The notes under the pieces are model-generated. The model did not search any database and was not told the DNA's origin. It saw only the letters and a list, made by a program, of their open reading frames with translations. The translations under genes were made by a program, and so were the position numbers. From the NCBI RefSeq assembly GCF_002269385.1, contig NZ_CP022957.1, positions 4,269,001-4,333,000 of the forward strand: a stretch of DNA of 64,000 nt, given 5' to 3'. The number at the start of each line of letters is the position of its first letter. Position 1 is the stretch's first letter. This document shows, piece after piece, positions 17,119-25,903 of this stretch. The DNA comes from Maribacter cobaltidurans. GTDB lineage: Bacteria > Bacteroidota > Bacteroidia > Flavobacteriales > Flavobacteriaceae.

Positions 17119-18363
17119 ATGCAATCCAAAAAACTTTTGGTTATTGGACTTACGTGGCCGGAACCCACCGCCACGGCTGCGGGGGTACGCATGATGCAAT
17201 TACTTGAAATGTTTCAAGAGTATGATTTTGAGACTATTTTCGTTTCCTCGGCATCAAAAACAGATGCTTCGGAAGATTTGGAAGCGTTGGGAATTACATG
17301 TCAACATGTTTCATTGAACAGTTCGTCATTTGATGAATTCATAAAAGATTTGGACCCGAATGTAGTGCTGTTCGACCGTTTTTTGACGGAAGAACAATTC
17401 GGTTGGCGGGTAGCGGAACACTGTCCCAAGGCTTTAAGGATTCTGGATACCGAAGACTTGCACTCCCTGCGAGACATGCGAGAACAGTGCCAGAAGAATA
17501 AAGTCTTATTTTCCAATGAACTATGGATGCAAAGCGATAAAACGAAGAGGGAGGTCGCCAGTATTCTTCGATCAGATGTATCCCTGATTATTTCAACTCA
17601 TGAGATGGAGTTGTTACAGCAAGTACTAAAAATAGATTCCTCATTACTGTGGTACCTTCCCTTTATGTTCGATGAAATTCCCAAGGATGTTGATTGGCCG
17701 GACTTTGACACAAGAAGCGATTTTATTTTCATAGGCGGAGGGAAACACCATCCCAATGTGGATGCCATAAAGTACCTAAAACGGGATATTTGGCCAAAGA
17801 TTCATGAACGCTTATCTAATGCAAAATGCTACATCTATGGAGCCTATCTTCCAGAATCCATATTACAACTGCACCAGCCAAAAAATGGTTTCTATGTGCG
17901 AGGTAAGGCCAGAAAAGTGTCCGAGGTTCTTAGTATTGCCCGGGTATGTTTGGCTCCATTGAGGTTTGGAGCAGGAATAAAAGGTAAACTTGTGGATGCC
18001 ATGCGATACGGAACTCCCAGTGTCACTACACAAATAGGTGCGGAAGGAATGCACGGGACTATGGAATGGAATGGTTTTGTTACCGATGATGAGCATGTTT
18101 TTGTAGAAAAGGCCATACAACTCTATACCGATAAAACGGTATGGCAAAAGGCCCAAAACAACGGCTTGAATATTGTCAATAAGCTGTACCACAAACCTCA
18201 ATTGGAAAAGCTTCTAATGGCTCGAATAATAGAACTTATAGAGGATTTGGAACCACATCGCACCCAAAATTTTATGGGGCGACTTTTGGAACACCACACC
18301 CTACAAAGTACCAAGTTTATGTCCAAATGGATTGAAGAGAAGAACAAAAAACCGAGTAACTAG
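17119..18363 (+). CDS. Family 4 (GT-B) glycosyltransferase
   Basis: 414 residues, cytoplasmic. The N-terminal domain has the opening GLTWPEPTATAAGVRM, and the C-terminal donor-binding domain has the stretch RSDFIFIGGGKHHPNVDAI and the E-x7-E-type region GAGIKGKLVDAMRYGTPSV followed by GAEGM. This pattern is typical of GT4 enzymes that act on capsule, O-antigen or glycoprotein sugars. The gene stands 30 nt after the membrane hydrolase and its last 4 nt overlap the convergent peptidase gene. Acceptor and donor are unknown. Confidence 0.85.
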   Translation: MQSKKLLVIGLTWPEPTATAAGVRMMQLLEMFQEYDFETIFVSSASKTDASEDLEALGITCQHVSLNSSSFDEFIKDLDPNVVLFDRFLTEEQFGWRVAEHCPKALRILDTEDLHSLRDMREQCQKNKVLFSNELWMQSDKTKREVASILRSDVSLIISTHEMELLQQVLKIDSSLLWYLPFMFDEIPKDVDWPDFDTRSDFIFIGGGKHHPNVDAIKYLKRDIWPKIHERLSNAKCYIYGAYLPESILQLHQPKNGFYVRGKARKVSEVLSIARVCLAPLRFGAGIKGKLVDAMRYGTPSVTTQIGAEGMHGTMEWNGFVTDDEHVFVEKAIQLYTDKTVWQKAQNNGLNIVNKLYHKPQLEKLLMARIIELIEDLEPHRTQNFMGRLLEHHTLQSTKFMSKWIEEKNKKPSN

Positions 18364-19499
18364 TTTGAAGAATTTAGTGTCTCAGCAATAATCGCCTTGA
18401 ACATATCCATTCCGGTGGTTAAAAGCTCATCCGGGAAATCATAATCTGAATGATGCAAAGCGGGTGTATGCATTCCCGCCCCTAAACCAAACATGGCAAC
18501 TTTATAGGATCGGGAATACCATCCAAAGTCCTCACCAAATCTAAAGGGATATGTTCGTGCTATGGCCTTTAGTTTATTATTTTTAATGGCACTTTGAACA
18601 AGAGTATTGCAGTGATCATTATTAATAGAAGCAGGGAAATATTCAAACCAATCAATTTTATATTCTAGGGAATTGGAATGGCATATCTGCTTACAAACAT
18701 TCTCTATTTCCAATTTTAATTTCTGCATCCGTTCCGGACTCCATGTTCTAATCGTATAATGTATTTCCCCATTGGCTGGTGAAATCCCATAGGATTTTTG
18801 TCCCATAAGAATATGAATCGGTGTGAGAATAGCAAAATTATCTTCGTTGGGGTCGTCCAAGCCTAATTCTTTCAACTTGGTAGTGATTTCTGCAATTGCG
18901 GTGGAAGGATTTATACCATTTTCAGGTTCCGAAGCATGTGACTCCTTCCCTTTTAAATATACGGCTAGGCTTTGCACTTCGGCAGAAAACCCCTGTTTTG
19001 TGTAGATTATGGTATGCAATGGAACACCTGGAATATTGTGCAAGGCGAATATATAGTCAATTTTTAATTCACTGAATCTACTATCTGCAAGTACTTTTGC
19101 AGCTCCCTTGCCCGTTTCTTCCGCGGGTTGAAACAGTAACACAATTTTTCCGGATATGAAATTCTGTTCTTTGATCCAAAATATAAGACCCGCAACAATG
19201 GCCATATGTCCGTCATGTCCACATTTGTGGGACACTCCATTATTTCTAGATCGATGTGCAAACCGATTCTTCTCTACAATGGGCAACGCGTCCAATTCAC
19301 AACGAATTGCAATGGTAGGTCCTTGATCGGAATACTCATAAATAGCAGCCAGTCCATTACCTCCAAGGTTGTCCAAAATTTTGGTAGGGTGATATTTGGA
19401 AATAAAGGATTTTATGCGACTTGCAGTTTCAATTTCCGCACCGGAACATTCTGGGTGTTGATGAAGTTCCTTTCTCAATTCCTTGACCTTTGCAATCAT
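18360..19499 (-). CDS. M20 family amidohydrolase (hippurate/N-acyl amino acid hydrolase type)
   Basis: 379 residues from ATG 19499; a TTG at 19544 would add 15 residues, but the family normally begins close to KELRKELHQHPE, which favours the ATG. Metal ligands and catalytic Glu are visible in HKCGHDGHM (~90) and FQPAEETGKGA (~130); the dimerisation domain lies between ~175 and 290; the final ligand is in ALHHSDYDFPDE. Enzymes of this group remove acyl groups from amino acids or indole-3-acetyl conjugates. No signal peptide, so it is cytoplasmic. It is convergent with the glycosyltransferase (4-nt overlap at an ACTAGT palindrome) and 52 nt downstream of the PAP2 gene. Confidence 0.88.
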   Translation of the reverse strand: MIAKVKELRKELHQHPECSGAEIETASRIKSFISKYHPTKILDNLGGNGLAAIYEYSDQGPTIAIRCELDALPIVEKNRFAHRSRNNGVSHKCGHDGHMAIVAGLIFWIKEQNFISGKIVLLFQPAEETGKGAAKVLADSRFSELKIDYIFALHNIPGVPLHTIIYTKQGFSAEVQSLAVYLKGKESHASEPENGINPSTAIAEITTKLKELGLDDPNEDNFAILTPIHILMGQKSYGISPANGEIHYTIRTWSPERMQKLKLEIENVCKQICHSNSLEYKIDWFEYFPASINNDHCNTLVQSAIKNNKLKAIARTYPFRFGEDFGWYSRSYKVAMFGLGAGMHTPALHHSDYDFPDELLTTGMDMFKAIIAETLNSSN

Positions 19500-19551
19500 G
19501 AGTTGATAATGTTTAACTTTATTAAAGGTTGAATTATAATTCAAGAAAGCC

Positions 19552-20283
19552 TTAGCTCACATTAGGATCCTTCCTAAACAATTCGATCAAATCAAAAACG
19601 AGTACGCAAAATACCACCCAGATAAAACCTGCTATAAATCCACCGGCAATATCGGAAGGAAAGTGTACGCCTAAATAAATTCTACTAATTCCAATACTTA
19701 GAATTAAAAGGCCGAAAATTAAAATCAAAAAGTATTTTAATGCCCTGTGAATATCGAGTTTGGAAATCAAATAAATTAAAAAGCCAAAGAACGCCATGGC
19801 ACTCATAGCATGCCCGCTCGGGTAGCTTAAGGTCTTTACCGAAACCAAGTGTTCTATACCCGGTCTCGCACGGTCTATAAATCGCTTTAAGGCCATATTG
19901 GAAACGGTAGCCAAGGCTAAAACAATAGTGGCTTGCAGGACATATTTCCATCGTTTTAAAACAAACCAAGAAATAATGGCAAAAAGTGTCAAAACTATAA
20001 GATAGCCATTGACATCACCAATATCGGTGACAAAAACAAAGTACTTGGTGAGCATAGGATTTCGAAAAGATAGTACGTAATCGGTAATTGCCGTATCATA
20101 ACTGGCCAGCATCTCGGTTTTCAAGGTTTCCGTTAATTCAATAAATAGATTGATACCCCCAACAACAATTATCAAAGAAACTATAACGGTAATAAAATAA
20201 GGCAACCTCGAATCTTCCTGATGAAACTTTTCAGATAAAAAGGTTCGAATTGATTTTATTATTTCGTAGAGTGTTTTCTTCAT
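19552..20283 (-). CDS. PAP2-family membrane phosphatase
   Basis: 243 residues with about six transmembrane helices. The three signature motifs of acid phosphatase/lipid phosphatases are present: KRFIDRARPG (K-x6-R-P, ~122), PSGHAMSA (~150) and SRIYLGVHFPSD (~198). The catalytic site faces the periplasm. Likely substrates are phosphatidic acid, undecaprenyl pyrophosphate or phosphatidylglycerophosphate. It begins at ATG 20283 and the M20 gene follows on the same strand, so both may be cotranscribed. Confidence 0.92.
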   Translation of the reverse strand: MKKTLYEIIKSIRTFLSEKFHQEDSRLPYFITVIVSLIIVVGGINLFIELTETLKTEMLASYDTAITDYVLSFRNPMLTKYFVFVTDIGDVNGYLIVLTLFAIISWFVLKRWKYVLQATIVLALATVSNMALKRFIDRARPGIEHLVSVKTLSYPSGHAMSAMAFFGFLIYLISKLDIHRALKYFLILIFGLLILSIGISRIYLGVHFPSDIAGGFIAGFIWVVFCVLVFDLIELFRKDPNVS

Positions 20284-20373
20284 ACTTATGAAATACAGGC
20301 GGTATAAACTTAAAACAAAAAATGAATATTTATAGACTAATAACCTGTAGAAGCTAACTCATTTGCCCAGTTC

Positions 20374-20405
20374 TTGGTAGACTTGAAAAGGAACATTTAT
20401 CTTTA
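20374..20405 (+). promoter_or_regulatory. Candidate promoter for menB
   Basis: TTG at 20374-20376 and TATCTTTA at 20398-20405 are 21 nt apart. The -7 box misses only the final G. The predicted start near 20412 gives a leader of about 20 nt before ATG 20431, and this spacing argues against the upstream TTG as translation start. Confidence 0.45.
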
Positions 20406-20430
20406 TAGCTCAAAATTTAAAGATTACAAG

Positions 20431-21273
20431 ATGAAATCACCCAACTGGCGTACTGCCCTGGAATTTGAAGATATAACCTATAAAAAGAGTGATGGCGTAG
20501 CTAGAATTGCTTTTAACCGACCTGATGTTAGAAATGCCTTTAGGCCAAACACGACGAGTGAACTGATTAAAGCCTTTTATGATGCGCAGGAAGATACATC
20601 CATTGGAGTAGTGCTACTTTCCGCTGAAGGGCCTTCGACCAAAGATGGTATTTGGTCATTTTGCAGTGGAGGAGACCAAAAGGCGCGGGGGCATAAGGGA
20701 TATGTAGGTCAAGATGGACAACATCGGCTGAACATTCTTGAGGTTCAACGTATGATTCGTTTTATGCCCAAGGTCGTTATCGCCGTGGTTCCGGGTTGGG
20801 CCGTTGGTGGCGGTCACAGCCTTCATGTGGTATGTGATATGACCCTTGCCAGTAAGGAACACGCCATTTTTAAACAGACGGATGCGGACGTGACGAGTTT
20901 TGACGGAGGCTATGGATCTGCCTATTTGGCCAAAATGGTAGGACAGAAAAAGGCGCGTGAAATTTTCTTTTTAGGCCGAAACTATTCCGCCCAGGAAGCT
21001 TTTGAGATGGGTATGGTTAATGCCGTGGTAACCCATTCCGAGTTGGAGGATACCGCCTATGAATGGGCACAGGAAGTTCTTCAAAAATCCCCTACGTCTA
21101 TTAAAATGCTAAAATTTGCCATGAACCTGACCGATGACGGTATGGTTGGACAACAGGTATTTGCCGGGGAGGCTACCCGTTTGGCTTATATGACGGATGA
21201 AGCCAAAGAAGGAAGGAACGCCTTTTTGGAAAAGCGAAAACCTAATTTTGGTAAGGACAATTGGCTTCCTTGA
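20431..21273 (+). CDS. menB: 1,4-dihydroxy-2-naphthoyl-CoA synthase
   Basis: 280 residues from ATG 20431; a TTG 57 nt upstream is the longer frame but would lie within the promoter. Crotonase fold: the oxyanion hole is formed by FCSGGDQ (~85) and GWAVGGGHSLH (~130), and the MenB-specific segment TDADVTSFDGGYGSAYLA (~160) carries the catalytic Asp and Tyr region. It closes the second ring of menaquinone from O-succinylbenzoyl-CoA in the cytoplasm. No other men gene is adjacent. Menaquinone is the expected quinone of this phylum. Confidence 0.95.
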   Translation: MKSPNWRTALEFEDITYKKSDGVARIAFNRPDVRNAFRPNTTSELIKAFYDAQEDTSIGVVLLSAEGPSTKDGIWSFCSGGDQKARGHKGYVGQDGQHRLNILEVQRMIRFMPKVVIAVVPGWAVGGGHSLHVVCDMTLASKEHAIFKQTDADVTSFDGGYGSAYLAKMVGQKKAREIFFLGRNYSAQEAFEMGMVNAVVTHSELEDTAYEWAQEVLQKSPTSIKMLKFAMNLTDDGMVGQQVFAGEATRLAYMTDEAKEGRNAFLEKRKPNFGKDNWLP

Positions 21274-21340
21274 TTCAGAACTTATTTCCAAAAATCGGAT
21301 TTTCTTTGAAGTTATGGACGAACGGATTATTGGTTACAAA

Positions 21341-21376
21341 CTAAAAAGAGCCCGATCAACCAAGACCAGACTCTTT
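21341..21376 (+). terminator. Possible terminator after menB
   Basis: AAAAAGAG and CTCTTTT flank a 20-nt loop about 70 nt after the menB stop. The stem is short and the loop long, so termination is uncertain. Confidence 0.3.
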
Positions 21377-21551
21377 TACGAGAACACTATATGAAAATGA
21401 AAAAAATTAATTCGTTTTTGTAACACTGTAAAAGTAGGTAGGATGTGCATTTTGACGAAACTATTGTTGTCTCCCAAGGCAGAATTGTGGTCAACTTGGA
21501 AAAAATTGTAGGCTAGAGGAAAAAACCTACATTATTTTTGGAAAAATAGGC

Positions 21552-22889
21552 TTATTTAAGGGTTTCCAGGATATCCCGTATCAAGGTGTTGAATTGCTCA
21601 TCGGATTGTTCTTCAAGGCCCGTTCTTACGATAACTACTTCCTTTGAAGGAATGATGAACACACGTTGTCCCTGAAATCCATTGGCAGAATAAAGGTCCC
21701 TCGGCACATCTGCATACTTTCCTTTTTCGTTTAACCAAAAATGTGCACCGTAGGTACCATTTGAGTTTACTGTGGGTTTTGAAATGTAGCCTACCCAATC
21801 CTCTGAGAAAACCTGATCACCGTTCCAATTGCCCTTATGTAGGTAGAGAAGGCCAAATTTTGCCCAATCCCGTGTAGTGGCCCATCCATAAGAAGAACCC
21901 ACATAATTTCCCTCCAAATCGGTTTCCAGGAGCATGGAATTCATACCGATTCTATCAATTAATTTGGCATAGGGAAAGTCCAGATATTCCTGATGTGTAT
22001 CGAACTGTTTTCTTAAAATCCCGGAGAGTAGGTTGCTTGTCCCTGAGGAATAGTTCCAAATTTCAGTAGGTTTGGCAATAATGTCATTGAGGGCTTGGGC
22101 CTTCGACATATCGGAATCCAGAAAAAGCATTTTGGTCACATCTGATATCTTAAAATAATCCTCGTCCCATGCCAGACCGCTTTGCATCCGAAGCAAATGG
22201 TTCAGCGTTATATCCTTTTTGGGTCCCTCGGTGATATTCAAAACCTCGGGAAAAGGCTTATACTCCATATTTATTTTGCCCTCATACTGTAAAATGCCAT
22301 ACAACGTGGCCAGAATACTCTTTGTCATTGACCAGCCCAAGATTCGGGTATCCTTTGTAAAGCCTTTGCTGTACTTTTCCCCAATGATTTGATCCTTGTA
22401 AACGACCAATAAACTTCTTGTCTTTTGCAAGGAATCGTTCATGGCCGTGGTGAGAACATACCCCAGTTTATCATAGTCCACATCGGGCAAAAGGGTATCC
22501 ACAATTCCTTGATTACCAAATGGAAACTGCAACGTATCTATTTTTTGGATTCTATGGGGTATGAGGGAAAAATTATGGGCAGCGTAAGTTTCATTGGTCA
22601 GTACGGCACCCAAACCCTCCTTATATACCGCTTTTCGCTCCATGAGTCCAAATACGGAGGCAGTAGCCGATTTACTTTCGGTTTGTACTTCCCCTTTGGC
22701 CAATTTTATCAAAGGCATATCGTGGTCAATGGTATTCACCAAATAAGCATCCCGATGTGCCAAGAATACATTGGAAGCCAAGTTTTTACTGGCGTAACCA
22801 GAAATCAGATTAAGTTTGGGATAATTGAAATAACCTGCAAGGAGCAGACCGACCAATAAGACGGCCAAGGTCCATTTTATTTTTTTCAT
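21552..22889 (-). CDS. Serine hydrolase of the beta-lactamase class C family
   Basis: 445 residues from ATG 22889; a longer frame to 22934 would put 15 residues before the signal anchor and is less likely. Residues 3-21 form a membrane anchor (KIKWTLAVLLVGLLLAGYF). The active site is S-x-x-K in GWSMTKSILA (~195), with Y-x-N-like YSSGTSN (~285). The family comprises class C beta-lactamases, DD-peptidases and esterases such as EstB; sequence alone does not separate them, and 6-aminohexanoate-dimer hydrolase is also close in style. Acts in the periplasm. Divergent from the cell-wall trio at 23010. Confidence 0.85.
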   Translation of the reverse strand: MKKIKWTLAVLLVGLLLAGYFNYPKLNLISGYASKNLASNVFLAHRDAYLVNTIDHDMPLIKLAKGEVQTESKSATASVFGLMERKAVYKEGLGAVLTNETYAAHNFSLIPHRIQKIDTLQFPFGNQGIVDTLLPDVDYDKLGYVLTTAMNDSLQKTRSLLVVYKDQIIGEKYSKGFTKDTRILGWSMTKSILATLYGILQYEGKINMEYKPFPEVLNITEGPKKDITLNHLLRMQSGLAWDEDYFKISDVTKMLFLDSDMSKAQALNDIIAKPTEIWNYSSGTSNLLSGILRKQFDTHQEYLDFPYAKLIDRIGMNSMLLETDLEGNYVGSSYGWATTRDWAKFGLLYLHKGNWNGDQVFSEDWVGYISKPTVNSNGTYGAHFWLNEKGKYADVPRDLYSANGFQGQRVFIIPSKEVVIVRTGLEEQSDEQFNTLIRDILETLK

Positions 22890-23009
22890 AGAAGAATTAT
22901 TACCTCTAAAATAGGCAAAAGGAAGATAATTCATAGACTAAAACACCTTCAATTGAAGAGGCCCAAAAAATATTCGGATTATTACTATATTGAATCTCAT
23001 TTAGCAGTG

Positions 23010-23444
23010 ATGTATCGATTTATATGTTTTCTGTTGTTTATTATAATAAGTCATGGGTGCAGCGAACCTAAAAAGCTGGATCCTATGTATGAATGGGTAC
23101 CCCTTACGGTCACCGCAACGGCCTACAATTCCTTTCCGGGTCAAACATCCTATGAGCATCCGGAGATAACGGCCTGGGGAGATTCTATAAAGCCTGGGGT
23201 CAAATGGATTGCCGTATCACGCGATTTAATTAGAAAAGGGCTCAGGCATAATACCTTGGTTAAAATTGATACTTTTGAGGGTATTTATATCGTGAAGGAT
23301 AAAATGCATCCAAGATGGAGAAACCGAATTGACATCTATATGGGAGAGGATAGGAGTAAGGCCAAGGAATGGGGCAGACGGAAGATTGAAATAAAATATG
23401 CGGTAAAAAAAGAAATGGACTCTCTAAGCGACAGCAAAAAATGA
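23010..23444 (+). CDS. 3D (Asp-Asp-Asp) domain lipoprotein
   Basis: 144 residues from ATG 23010, chosen because it directly opens a lipoprotein signal (MYRFICFLLFIIISHGC); the longer TTG frame would bury it. The mature part has TATAYNS, TAWGD, IAVSRDLIRKGL, and NRIDIYMG, the double-psi barrel fold with the Asp residues of the 3D domain found in lytic transglycosylase MltA and in Rpf/YocH-type proteins. It probably binds or cleaves peptidoglycan. Its end overlaps the amidase start by 4 nt (ATGA). Confidence 0.8.
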   Translation: MYRFICFLLFIIISHGCSEPKKLDPMYEWVPLTVTATAYNSFPGQTSYEHPEITAWGDSIKPGVKWIAVSRDLIRKGLRHNTLVKIDTFEGIYIVKDKMHPRWRNRIDIYMGEDRSKAKEWGRRKIEIKYAVKKEMDSLSDSKK

Positions 23445-24094
23445 AAAGAATATTGGTGCTTGTTCTATTGATAGCTCTAAGCTCTTGCGGTGCTGTCAAT
23501 TCCATTGTTGACCAACCCATTACCTTTGATGAAGAACGGAAGATATTGACGTTGGAATATCTATCGGAAAGATATGGTCTGATAAAAGATTCTCCGGAAA
23601 TCGAACCTAAAATGATTGTTTTGCATTGGACGGTAATATCCACTTTTGAAGAATCCTTTGAAGCATTCGACCCTCCCACCTTACCTAATTCCAGGCCCGA
23701 TATTAATTCGGCCGGAGCGTTGAACGTATCTTCCCAATTTATGGTAGATCGCGATGGCACGATTTACAGATTATTACCGGAAACGACTATGGCCAGACAT
23801 GTCATCGGATTAAACCATTGTGCCATTGGGGTGGAAAATGTAGGAGGGGACAAGAACCAACCATTGACCAAGGCACAGGTAAAGGCGAATATTTGGTTGG
23901 TGCGCTATTTAGCGGAAAAATATGATATCGATTATTTAATCGGACATTATGAATATACAAAATTTGAAGACCATCCTCTGTGGTTGGAGCAGGACGAAGG
24001 ATATAGGACCCAAAAGACCGATCCAGGAACCGATTTTATGAAAAAAGTTAGAAACGCCGTAAAGGACCTAAATTTTAAACCATTACCGGAATGA
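23441..24094 (+). CDS. N-acetylmuramoyl-L-alanine amidase (amidase_2/PGRP fold), lipoprotein
   Basis: 217 residues with a lipoprotein signal (LVLLIALSSCGA). The zinc site of the T7-lysozyme/AmpD fold is visible: His in IVLHWTVIS (~64), the domain core FMVDRDGTIYRLLPE and GLNHCAIGVENVGG, His in LIGHYEY (~164) and the late ligand region KTDPGTDF. It cuts the bond between muramic acid and L-alanine of peptidoglycan. Coupled by ATGA overlaps to both neighbours, so the three proteins should be made in fixed ratio. Confidence 0.9.
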   Translation: MKRILVLVLLIALSSCGAVNSIVDQPITFDEERKILTLEYLSERYGLIKDSPEIEPKMIVLHWTVISTFEESFEAFDPPTLPNSRPDINSAGALNVSSQFMVDRDGTIYRLLPETTMARHVIGLNHCAIGVENVGGDKNQPLTKAQVKANIWLVRYLAEKYDIDYLIGHYEYTKFEDHPLWLEQDEGYRTQKTDPGTDFMKKVRNAVKDLNFKPLPE

Positions 24095-25557
24095 TAAATA
24101 AGAAAACGATAGCCATTATATTTTTTGTACTTCCTTTTTGTCTAGTAAACGCACAGGATATTACCACACAATTGTATGAAACCTACGAGACTTTTAAGGA
24201 ACCCACATTGGGAGAAAGGAGAATTAAGCACAAGGATATTCAACCCTTATTGGAGAAATATAGGAACAATCCTAAGTTCAACGTAGATAGGGTAGGCACT
24301 TCCATTGGCGGTAAATCCCTTTCCCTGTTGAGTATTGGTTCCGGCGAAACCGATGTTTTTCTATGGTCCCAAATGCACGGGGACGAACCGACCGCCACAC
24401 AAGCCATTTTTGATATCCTTAATTTTTTGGACAGTCCCCAATTTAAGGAGGAAAAAGAGGCCATTCTTTCCAACCTGACCATTCATTTTTTACCCATGTT
24501 AAATCCGGATGGGGCTGAACTGTTTCAACGCCGTAATCTTTTGGGAATCGATATCAATAGGGATGCGCTGCGCTTACAATCCCCAGAGGGCAAGACTTTG
24601 AAACGGGTACGGGATAGTTTGGAGGCCGACTTTGGGTTTAATTTACATGACCAAAGTACCTATTACAATGCGGAACGTACCGAAAAACCGGCAACTATCT
24701 CTTATTTGGCTCCAGCGTATAATTATGAAAAGGATATAAACGAGGTACGTGGCAATGCCATGAAAATTATTGTTTTCATGAACGATATCCTTCAGAAATA
24801 TGCTCCAGGTCAAGTAGGGCGCTATAATGACGATTTTGAACCCCGTGCGTTTGGCGACAATATTCAAAAATGGGGCACCAGTACCATTTTGATAGAATCC
24901 GGGGGATATCCCAATGATCCGGAAAAACAAGAGATACGAAAATTGAACTATGTCTCCATACTATCGGCCATTTATACGATTGCCAAGGAAAATTATAAGC
25001 AAATCGATATTGCGGAGTATGAGAAAATACCGGAAAATAACCGAATGCTTTTCGATTTAAAGATTGTTGGAGCCACCTATAACCTATTGGGAAAGGATTA
25101 TATACTGGATTTGGGCATTAATCAGGTTGAAGTTGATTATGAGGGTCACGATGATTTTTGGTACAGCAGTAGGATTTGGGACCAAGGGGATTTATCTACC
25201 TATTATGGCTATGAAACCTTTGATGCAAAAGGTTTTCAAATCGTACAAGGCAAAGTTTATCCGCAAACGGTTTCCGACATAGAGAAAGTGAAGACCTTGA
25301 ATTTTAAAGAGCTTTTGTCACAAGGTTTTGGGTTTATAAAAGTGGCCAATATTCCCGAAAAATTGTTGAATTCGCCCGTTCCCTTGCATTTGGTAGGGGA
25401 GAATTACAAGAGACCGGATTTTAGGCTACAACCAGGTATTAACCCTACCTTTTTCCTAAAAAAAGATGGGAAATTTACACATGCCGTCATAAACGGTTTT
25501 TTTATCGATTTGGAATCGGAAAACGTGAACATACCTAATGCCATGATTTTTAGATAA
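24091..25557 (+). CDS. M14-family zinc carboxypeptidase, secreted
   Basis: 488 residues with a signal peptide (1-~21, ending VNAQ). The H-x-x-E zinc motif is in SQMHGDEPT (~93), the substrate-binding Arg/Asn region in INRDALRLQSPE (~155), the third zinc His in FNLHDQ (~182) and the catalytic Glu in ILIESGG (~270). A C-terminal beta domain (~330-488) follows. M14 enzymes of this type remove C-terminal amino acids, and some act on peptidoglycan peptides. Its coupling to an amidase and a 3D protein suggests cell-wall turnover. Confidence 0.88.
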   Translation: MINKKTIAIIFFVLPFCLVNAQDITTQLYETYETFKEPTLGERRIKHKDIQPLLEKYRNNPKFNVDRVGTSIGGKSLSLLSIGSGETDVFLWSQMHGDEPTATQAIFDILNFLDSPQFKEEKEAILSNLTIHFLPMLNPDGAELFQRRNLLGIDINRDALRLQSPEGKTLKRVRDSLEADFGFNLHDQSTYYNAERTEKPATISYLAPAYNYEKDINEVRGNAMKIIVFMNDILQKYAPGQVGRYNDDFEPRAFGDNIQKWGTSTILIESGGYPNDPEKQEIRKLNYVSILSAIYTIAKENYKQIDIAEYEKIPENNRMLFDLKIVGATYNLLGKDYILDLGINQVEVDYEGHDDFWYSSRIWDQGDLSTYYGYETFDAKGFQIVQGKVYPQTVSDIEKVKTLNFKELLSQGFGFIKVANIPEKLLNSPVPLHLVGENYKRPDFRLQPGINPTFFLKKDGKFTHAVINGFFIDLESENVNIPNAMIFR

Positions 25558-25563
25558 GGAATG

Positions 25564-25731
25564 TTAGTAACCAAATTGTATATTTAAATAAAGACCATGC
25601 TTGAGTAATACATATAACATTGTAGCTAATAGGATTACAATGGCTGAAAATATGAAAAGAATAAAACTTTTTATAGGTTCAGGTAAAATGCCCAAGGCAC
25701 TTTTTTGATAAATTTCGTTGAGTACATCCAT
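25564..25731 (-). CDS. 55-residue single-span membrane peptide
   Basis: A short frame from ATG (complement of 25729-25731) to TAA at 25564 encodes 55 residues. It opens MDVLNEIYQKSALG and has one hydrophobic helix (~22-44, SFILFIFSAIVILLATMLYV) with a short polar tail. The purine-rich AAAAAGAAGAAG lies just before the ATG. Clean topology, length and placement in an otherwise empty gap support a real gene. It ends 7 nt from the convergent M14 stop. No family recognised. Confidence 0.55.
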   Translation of the reverse strand: MDVLNEIYQKSALGILPEPIKSFILFIFSAIVILLATMLYVLLKHGLYLNIQFGY

Positions 25732-25856
25732 GACTTCTTCTTTTTAAGTTAAACACATTCATAGCCTTTAGGATGTTTCGGTTCTGTATTCTTTGGGGTT
25801 GTTATAATATATAAACAATTATCAGACCACAAAACCCTACTACGATTTCTTGAAAT

Positions 25857-25888
25857 AAAAAAAGGGTGGCTACTGCCACCCTTTAAAT
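25857..25888 (-). terminator. Terminator of the OmpA-like gene
   Basis: AAAGGGTGGC (25861-25870) and GCCACCCTTT (25875-25884) form a 10-bp stem with a TACT loop; on the minus strand it is followed by a run of seven T. It lies 20 nt after the stop of the OmpA-family gene. Confidence 0.9.
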
Positions 25889-25903
25889 CAAAATAGATAC
25901 ATT

